64,000 nt of DNA from NCBI RefSeq assembly GCF_903645305.1, contig NZ_CAHJXO010000002.1:124001-188000 (forward strand), read 5' to 3'. The notes below the pieces were generated by a model. It was not told the DNA's origin. It did not search any database and saw only the letters and a list, made by a program, of their open reading frames with translations. Shown here piece by piece: positions 58,954-64,000 of the stretch. The position numbers were made by a program, and so were the translations under genes. Position 1 is the first letter of the stretch, and every line of letters starts with the position of its first letter. Source of the DNA: Corynebacterium sp. Marseille-P4321 (lineage in GTDB: Bacteria; Actinomycetota; Actinomycetes; Mycobacteriales; Mycobacteriaceae).

Positions 58954-61137
58954 ATGAATGACCTGCTGATCCCCGACGCCGACCGCCAGCGCCTGATCGA
59001 GTGCAAACACCATGCGCCGCACGACTTCTACGGCTGGCACGCAGCCACCAACGGCTCCGTGGTGCGCACCAGGTTCCTGGGTGCTGAGCGCGTCGAGCTA
59101 CTCATCCACAACGACACGGTGGAGATGGAAGACACCGGCGACGACATCTGGGCCGTCGCTTTGGAGGACGAGCACACGCCGGACTACCGCTTCCGCGTGA
59201 CCTACCCGGGCGCGGAGCCGCAGATCGTCGCTGACGCGTACAACTTCCTGCCCACCCTCGGCTCGCTCGACCTGCACCTTATCGGCGAGGGGCGCCACGA
59301 GCGTCTCTGGGAAGTCCTCGGCGCGAACCCGCGGACGTACGAGACCACGCTCGGCGAGGTCTCCGGCACCGCGTTCGCCGTGTGGGCCCCGAACGCGCAG
59401 GGCGTGGCCGTGGTGGGCGACTTCTGCGGCTGGAACTCGAACCAGTACCCGATGCGCTCGCTCGGCTCCACCGGCGTGTGGGAGTTGTTCATTCCCGGCC
59501 TTGGCGCGGGCACGGAGTACAAGTACGCCATCCAGGCTGCTGACGGCTACCGCATCGACAAGGCGGACCCCTTGGCCAAACGCACGCTGTGCCCGCCGGA
59601 GACCGTCTCCGTCGTCGCGGGCGAGAGCGGATTCCAGTGGAGCGACGACGAATGGATGACCGCCCGCCAGGGCAAGGACGCCACCAACACCCCGATGAGT
59701 GTGTACGAGTGCCACATCGGGTCGTGGAAGCGGCAATCGTCGTATAGCACCCTGCGCGAAGAACTCGTGCCGTACCTGGTGGAAAACGGCTACACGCACG
59801 TGGAGTTCCTGCCTGTGGCTGAGCACCCCTTCGGCGGGTCCTGGGGCTACCAGGTCACGGGCTACTACGCGCCGACGGCCCGCTGGGGCACCCCGGACGA
59901 GTTCCGCGCGCTGGTCAACGCGCTGCACGCCGAGGGCATCGGCGTGATCGTGGATTGGGTGCCCGCCCACTTCCCCAAGGACGACTGGGCGCTCGCCCGC
60001 TTCGACGGCACCGCGCTCTACGAGCACCCGGACTGGCGTCGCGGCGAGCAGAAGGACTGGGGCACCTACGTCTTCGACTTCGGGCGCCGCGAGGTGCGCA
60101 ACTTCCTGGTGGCCAACGCGCTGTACTGGTGCGAAGAGTTCCACCTTGACGGGCTGCGCGTGGACGCGGTGGCCTCGATGCTCTACCTCGACTACTCGCG
60201 CGAGCCCGGCGAGTGGCTGCCGAACCAGTTCGGTGGCCGCGAGCACTGGGAGGCCGTACAGTTCTTGCAGGAGATGAACGCCACGGTGCAGCGCACGCAC
60301 CCGGGTGTGGTGACGATTGCGGAGGAATCCACCGCCTGGCCCGGCGTGACCGCCCCCACCGACGCGGACGGCCTCGGCTTCTCGCTGAAGTGGAACATGG
60401 GCTGGATGAACGACACGCTCGAGTACTTCTCCCTCGACCCCATCCACCGCTCCTACCACCACAACGAGATCACGTTCTCGCTGGTCTACGCGTTCTCCGA
60501 GCGTTACGTCCTGCCGTTTAGCCACGACGAGGTAGTGCACGGCAAGGGCTCGCTGTGGGACCGTATGCCGGGCGACGATTGGAATAAGGCCGCGGGACTG
60601 CGCGCGCTGTATGGCTACATGTTCTCCCACCCCGGCAAGCAGCTGATGTTCATGGGCTGCGAGTGGGGCCAGACCACCGAGTGGGATGAGGCGAACTCGG
60701 TGAACTGGGACGACTTCGAAGGCTGGGCCAGCGAGTACCACGCCGGCATCCAGCGCTTGGTGCGGGATCTGAACTTCGTCTACCGCGACACTCCCGCGCT
60801 GTACTCGCAGGACAACACCCCGATGGGCTTCCAGTGGATCAAGGGCGACGACGCGGAGCACAACATCCTCGCCTACGTGCGTTGGGGCTCCGACGGCACG
60901 CCGGTGCTCGCCGTGGTGAACCTTTCCGGCGCGTCGCAGCCCGCGTACCGCCTGGGGCTTCCGGAGGCCGGTGAGTGGGACATGATCATCAACACCGACG
61001 ACGCCGTCTACGGCGGCGCCGACAACGACCTGCTCGCCACGGTGTCCTCCGAGCCCGTGGAGTGGGACCGCTTTGAGCAGTCCGTCCAACTGCACGTGCC
61101 CGCGATGAGCGTGCAGTGGTACAAGCTGCGCCGCTAA
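58954..61137 (+). CDS. glgB: 1,4-alpha-glucan branching enzyme
   Basis: It transfers glucan chains to alpha-1,6 branches. The 727-residue GH13_9 protein has an N-terminal CBM48 (FAVWAPNAQGVAVVGDFCGWN), conserved VDWVPAHFPKD, nucleophile Asp in LDGLRVDAVASMLY, Glu in TIAEESTAWPGV and FSHDEVVHGKGS. It is directly after glgE and ends 4 bp before the convergent CnoX-like gene. Confidence 0.97.
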   Translation: MNDLLIPDADRQRLIECKHHAPHDFYGWHAATNGSVVRTRFLGAERVELLIHNDTVEMEDTGDDIWAVALEDEHTPDYRFRVTYPGAEPQIVADAYNFLPTLGSLDLHLIGEGRHERLWEVLGANPRTYETTLGEVSGTAFAVWAPNAQGVAVVGDFCGWNSNQYPMRSLGSTGVWELFIPGLGAGTEYKYAIQAADGYRIDKADPLAKRTLCPPETVSVVAGESGFQWSDDEWMTARQGKDATNTPMSVYECHIGSWKRQSSYSTLREELVPYLVENGYTHVEFLPVAEHPFGGSWGYQVTGYYAPTARWGTPDEFRALVNALHAEGIGVIVDWVPAHFPKDDWALARFDGTALYEHPDWRRGEQKDWGTYVFDFGRREVRNFLVANALYWCEEFHLDGLRVDAVASMLYLDYSREPGEWLPNQFGGREHWEAVQFLQEMNATVQRTHPGVVTIAEESTAWPGVTAPTDADGLGFSLKWNMGWMNDTLEYFSLDPIHRSYHHNEITFSLVYAFSERYVLPFSHDEVVHGKGSLWDRMPGDDWNKAAGLRALYGYMFSHPGKQLMFMGCEWGQTTEWDEANSVNWDDFEGWASEYHAGIQRLVRDLNFVYRDTPALYSQDNTPMGFQWIKGDDAEHNILAYVRWGSDGTPVLAVVNLSGASQPAYRLGLPEAGEWDMIINTDDAVYGGADNDLLATVSSEPVEWDRFEQSVQLHVPAMSVQWYKLRR

Positions 61138-61141
61138 GCCG

Positions 61142-62017
61142 CTAGAACAGCGCGTTCGCGAGCTTCGTGCGCGCGGCGATCACGCGCGAGTCGGACGGCT
61201 CGAACATCTCGAAGAGTTCGAACAATCGCTCCTTGGCCCGCGGCTCGTCGCGCACGAGCGCGAGGAGGCGGTCGAAGGCTCGCTCGGGCGCGCCGGCAAC
61301 AATCTCGGCGTCGGCGGCAAGCAATTGCTTATCGACGTCCTCCGGTTCCTCCTGCGCCTGCGAAATCGGATCCGTCTCCCTGGTATTCGGATCGAGGCGC
61401 TGGATCACCTTCACCGTCGCCTTCGCCTGCTTGATCTCCGCGTTGGCGGGGTCGTCGGCGAGGATCGCGTCGTAGATCGCGGTGGCGGCGTCGAAATCGC
61501 CCGCGTTGAGCGCAGCCGTGGCATCGGAAAGGCGGGGGTCTTCCTGCGGTTGCGCGGGCTCGTCGTCAAGCCCCTGCAACTGCGGGCCGATCTGCGTAAC
61601 GAGCGCTGCGACCCACTGCTCCAGCGCGTCCTCGGGCTGGCCGCCCTCGAAGCTGGTCACTGGGCGCCCGGCGGCGAGCGCGACGACCGTGGGCAGGATC
61701 TTCACGCCGAACAGCTGCGCCACCTGCGGTGTCGCGTCCGCGTCCACGTAGGCGACCGCGAACTGCTTCTGCCCCGCCGCGACCCGCTCAAGCGCGTTTT
61801 TCAGCGCCACCGAGTCCGGCGCGCGGTCGCTGCCGATAAGCAACACCACCGGCACCTGCTGCGAGCGCTCGAGCGCAAACGCCTCCACCGTCTTCTCATC
61901 CACTGTGACAAACGGCTGGAAGTCGCTCTGGGCCGCCTGCGCTTGTGCTTCACGACGTTGGGCGAGCGCGCCCAGATCCACCGCGCCTGATGTGAACCCT
62001 GGTGTAAATTCCGCCAT
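61142..62017 (-). CDS. CnoX/YbbN-like thioredoxin-fold and TPR protein, active-site cysteines absent
   Basis: The 291-residue protein has a thioredoxin-like domain (residues 35-145, VPVVLLIGSDRAPDS, VAYVDADATPQVAQLFGVKILPTVV) in which the CxxC is replaced by SDRAP. A helical TPR-like half follows (LSDATAALNAGDFDAATAIYDAIL). It fits the redox-chaperone holdase family CnoX without thiol chemistry. The start overlaps the upstream gene's stop (TAATG), with GGAGG before it. A GCTTATCGACG copy encodes VDK. Confidence 0.85.
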   Translation of the reverse strand: MAEFTPGFTSGAVDLGALAQRREAQAQAAQSDFQPFVTVDEKTVEAFALERSQQVPVVLLIGSDRAPDSVALKNALERVAAGQKQFAVAYVDADATPQVAQLFGVKILPTVVALAAGRPVTSFEGGQPEDALEQWVAALVTQIGPQLQGLDDEPAQPQEDPRLSDATAALNAGDFDAATAIYDAILADDPANAEIKQAKATVKVIQRLDPNTRETDPISQAQEEPEDVDKQLLAADAEIVAGAPERAFDRLLALVRDEPRAKERLFELFEMFEPSDSRVIAARTKLANALF

Positions 62018-62319
62018 TAATCCTCCAAGTGCTTGTTTAGGGATGCGACCTTCTGGTGCAGCATGTCCGTATACCCGGGCCGGATGTCCGCCTTGACCAC
62101 CAGCGAGACCCGCGGCGAAACCTCCGCGACCGCCTCAGTGGCACGCTTGATCACGTCCATCACCTCGTCCCACTCACCCTCAACGGTGGTGAACATCGCC
62201 GTCGTCTCGTTCGGCAGGCCGGACTCCCGCACGACCCTCACGGCGCGGGCGACCGCCTCCGACATCTCGGCGCGCGAGTTTTCCGTCACCGTGGGCGCCA
62301 CAGAGAAAGCTGCAATCAT
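62017..62319 (-). CDS. MTH1187-family thiamine-binding protein
   Basis: The 100-residue protein has the ferredoxin-like fold pattern of the MTH1187/YkoF group (MIAAFSVAPTVTE, VRESGLPNETTAMFTTVEGEWDEVMDVIKRA, SLVVKADIRPG). Members bind thiamine or related ligands. No thiamine transporter is adjacent. The ATG at 62319 is preferred to a GTG three codons upstream. Confidence 0.82.
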   Translation of the reverse strand: MIAAFSVAPTVTENSRAEMSEAVARAVRVVRESGLPNETTAMFTTVEGEWDEVMDVIKRATEAVAEVSPRVSLVVKADIRPGYTDMLHQKVASLNKHLED

Positions 62320-62329
62320 GCGCTCCACC

Positions 62330-62617
62330 CTACCGGCGTTGCCAACAGTGCTTGTGCCAGTGCCTGCGGTCGTCTGTGCCGCGGCCAGTGTCGCGCGGCC
62401 ACGCCACTACGTGCGCCACCCCGGGCGGGATGTTCTGGTTGCAGCCCGGGCAGATGTAGAACTTCGTCGCGGCCGCCGAGCCAATCTGGCGCACCTTGTA
62501 CACCTCGCCGTGCGTCCAGCTCGGGCCCTCGACCTCCTGGGTGCCGATGAACGTCGAGCCGTCACGCGGAAGCACGTACGACGGTGTGCCTCGCTGACGT
62601 CGGTTCTTGCGCGGCAT
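62330..62617 (-). CDS. Conserved small zinc-finger-like protein, unknown
   Basis: The 95-residue protein is basic at the start ([10 protein letters not shown]). It has a treble-clef-like metal site: CPGC in YICPGCNQNIPPG, then HVVAWP and HWHKHCW. I recognise it only as an actinobacterial conserved hypothetical protein. Its ATG overlaps the nucS stop (TGATG), so it is translated with NucS, and a link to NucS function is a reasonable guess. The ATG at 62617 is chosen because the longer frame would run through nucS. Confidence 0.75.
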   Translation of the reverse strand: MPRKNRRQRGTPSYVLPRDGSTFIGTQEVEGPSWTHGEVYKVRQIGSAAATKFYICPGCNQNIPPGVAHVVAWPRDTGRGTDDRRHWHKHCWQRR

Positions 62618-63309
62618 CAGAACAACCGAAGCTCGTCCGATTCGATGCCACGCAGCTCGTCGTAATCGAGCGTCAGGCAACGAAACCCCCTATCCGCGGC
62701 CAACGTGCGCGCCTGCGGCTTGATCTCCTGCGCTGCAAACACGCCACGCACAGGCTTGAGCAACTCGTCGCGGTTAAGCAGCTCGACGTAGCGGGTGAGC
62801 TGTTCAACGCCGTCGATGCCGCCGCGACGCTTCACCTCCACCGCCACAGTCTCCCCATCGGAATCGCGGGCCAGGATATCCACCGGGCCGATCGCCGTCG
62901 GGTACTCGCGGCGCACAAGCGTGTAGCCAGCGCCGAGGGTATCGATGTGCTCGGCCAACAACTCCTGCAAATGCGCCTCCACGCCGTCCTTGACCAGCCC
63001 AGGGTCTTGGCCCAGCTCGAAGGATTCGTCGAAAAGCAATTGCTCAATCGTGATGCGCAACTGCTCGCCCTTGGGGTTCTCTACGATCCACAGCTCCTCG
63101 CCCGTGTCCTCCCCGTCGACATCGACCACCTTCTCGCACTTCAGCGTGCACGGCGGGGTCATCCAGTTCAGAGGCTTGTAGGCGCGGTCGTCGGCGTGGA
63201 CGGAGACAGAGCCGTCGGCCTTCAGCAAAATCAACCGCAAAGCGAGCGGCAGGTGCGCATCGAGGCGGCCAACATAATCCACAGAACAACGAGCGATGAC
63301 AAGACGCAT
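62617..63309 (-). CDS. nucS: Endonuclease NucS (EndoMS, non-canonical mismatch repair)
   Basis: It cuts both strands at mismatches and replaces MutS/MutL in actinobacteria. The 230-residue protein has the N-terminal DNA-binding part ([32 protein letters not shown]) and a nuclease domain with [36 protein letters not shown], which contains the D-ExK residues. The C-terminal ELRLF fits a sliding-clamp-binding tail. The ATG at 63309 is the normal family start. Confidence 0.95.
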   Translation of the reverse strand: MRLVIARCSVDYVGRLDAHLPLALRLILLKADGSVSVHADDRAYKPLNWMTPPCTLKCEKVVDVDGEDTGEELWIVENPKGEQLRITIEQLLFDESFELGQDPGLVKDGVEAHLQELLAEHIDTLGAGYTLVRREYPTAIGPVDILARDSDGETVAVEVKRRGGIDGVEQLTRYVELLNRDELLKPVRGVFAAQEIKPQARTLAADRGFRCLTLDYDELRGIESDELRLF

Positions 63310-63340
63310 GCCTGCCAGGGTACAACCCGCACCCGCCCGG

Positions 63341-63802
63341 CTAACGCTGCGTGTCCCTGTTCGCGCGCTGCGCCAGCTGGCGGATATCAACCCGCTCCTG
63401 GCGCTCGTTCGGCGCGGACTCGATCCAAGAGATCAGGCCCATCTCCGTGTGGCGGTCCGCCGCCACCTCGAAATCCCCGCCCGGCCCAGAAAACTGAAGG
63501 ACGTGGCCGATACCAGGCATGAACTCGCGTTCACCCTCGGCCACGTCCCGGAAACCCTCGAACTGCACACCCCGGCGGTCCAGCACCGAATCGTAGGTAA
63601 AAGACAGGGAGCGAAGCTTGAAAAACTGCAGCTCATCCCCGTCGTAGCGCATCACGCCATGGCGCCAGCCGTGCACCCCGTCAGCGGGCAGCTCACGCAC
63701 CATCGCGCGGGCGCCGGAGTTGCGGACGTAGAGGAAACGCCACGTGGCGGCGGCGAGCAGGAACACAACCGCGATCACGACGACGGCGCCGAGAACCTTC
63801 AT
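63341..63802 (-). CDS. DUF2550 single-pass membrane protein
   Basis: The 153-residue protein has one N-terminal membrane helix ([21 protein letters not shown]) and a beta-rich domain ([27 protein letters not shown]). The family lies between atpC and nucS in mycobacteria and corynebacteria, and its role is unknown. nucS starts 31 bp downstream on the same strand. Confidence 0.9.
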   Translation of the reverse strand: MKVLGAVVVIAVVFLLAAATWRFLYVRNSGARAMVRELPADGVHGWRHGVMRYDGDELQFFKLRSLSFTYDSVLDRRGVQFEGFRDVAEGEREFMPGIGHVLQFSGPGGDFEVAADRHTEMGLISWIESAPNERQERVDIRQLAQRANRDTQR

Positions 63803-63912
63803 CTACTACCCCACTCTCGCGGTTGAATATTGTGCTCATTCTAACGCCCGCTCGGGCGCAACTGAACCGCCTCCAACCTTCGGACACCCCCCGGTTTAGC
63901 GCAAAAATGCGA

Positions 63913-63950
63913 AACCCCACCAGCAACAATGTTGCGGGTGGGGTTGGGCG
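63913..63950 (-). terminator. Terminator of the gene at the window edge (probable atpC)
   Basis: On the minus strand ACCCCACCCGCAAC pairs with GTTGCTGGTGGGGT around ATT and is followed by TTTCGCATTTTT. Confidence 0.85.
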
Positions 63951-63973
63951 GTCGGCGCTGCGCCTTCCGCGGG

Positions 63974-64000
63974 CTAGCGGCTCTGGCGGCGCACCGCAGC
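63974..64000 (-). CDS. C-terminal end of a gene cut by the window, probably atpC
   Basis: The frame reads AAVRRQSR and a TAG stop, followed by the terminator above. By gene order in related genomes the ATP synthase epsilon subunit gene ends here before DUF2550. Eight residues cannot prove it. Confidence 0.4.
   Translation of the reverse strand, partial: AAVRRQSR

Noticed and set aside
59098..61095. A 665-codon minus-strand open frame opposite glgB
   Set aside because: glgB is complete and recognisable on the other strand. The antisense product has no domain and a shadow-like composition.

Overview
The window reads as chromosomal DNA from a fairly high-GC Corynebacterium. Three things point there. 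The gene order matches the known corynebacterial order: ilvD, ilvB-ilvN-ilvC, serA, leuB, odx-like hydrolase, gltX; gatC-gatA, pfkA, ligA; glgE-glgB; DUF2550-nucS next to a probable atpC end. An ilvB leader peptide resembles the C. glutamicum attenuator. Actinobacterial hallmark genes (nucS, DUF2550, GlgE) are present. The species cannot be named from sequence alone.

Layout. 1-8.1 kb is an accessory block. Two AT-rich genes, a type IIG restriction-modification enzyme cut by the window edge and a 1302-residue YobI-type membrane P-loop NTPase, flank a GC-rich phzF gene. The block ends at a tRNA-Glu. 8.1-9.6 kb holds two identical tRNA-Glu genes around an ornithine-cyclodeaminase gene with an in-frame amber codon, then tRNA-Gln. 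9.7-20.5 kb carries gltX, an exported esterase, isochorismate synthase, an FAH-family hydrolase, an exonuclease, a CNB/CBS/DUF294 protein, a lipoprotein, leuB and a shortened serA. 20.6-25 kb carries a second lipoprotein, a DUF262/HNH-like restriction-type protein with a minisatellite tail, a CDF metal exporter and a small membrane protein. 25-31 kb is the branched-chain amino acid cluster, including an attenuator and a 15-residue leader peptide. 31-45 kb carries DoxX and YkvI-like membrane proteins, gatB, a PrsW protease with a coupled partner, mug, pfkA, an MFS exporter, gatA, gatC, an ACT protein, ligA and a cyclase. 45-56.8 kb carries an exonuclease, a MetE-like protein, a PH-like protein, mnmA, a CsoR-type operator with a CopB-type ATPase, a spermidine-synthase-like protein, a GH25 lysozyme, a cysteine desulfurase, a methyltransferase, a NUDIX protein and an ABC ATPase. 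56.9-64 kb carries glgE-glgB and a chain of overlapping genes ending with nucS and DUF2550.

How the genes work together. IlvB/N/C/D and LeuB make valine, leucine and isoleucine. GltX plus GatCAB and the local tRNA-Gln make up the indirect route to Gln-tRNA(Gln). NifS-type desulfurase and MnmA share sulfur chemistry. GlgE and GlgB build alpha-glucan from maltose-1-phosphate. LigA, NucS and Mug are DNA repair enzymes.

The most striking signal is not a gene. The 11-mer GCTTATCGACG occurs 21 times exactly (10 on the plus strand, 11 on the minus strand), about 700 times what base composition predicts. It lies in unrelated genes, in all reading frames, once as a terminator arm and once as an inverted pair, and it is absent from the AT-rich accessory genes. 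It behaves like a DNA-level signal such as an uptake sequence. I do not know a description of it in this genus.
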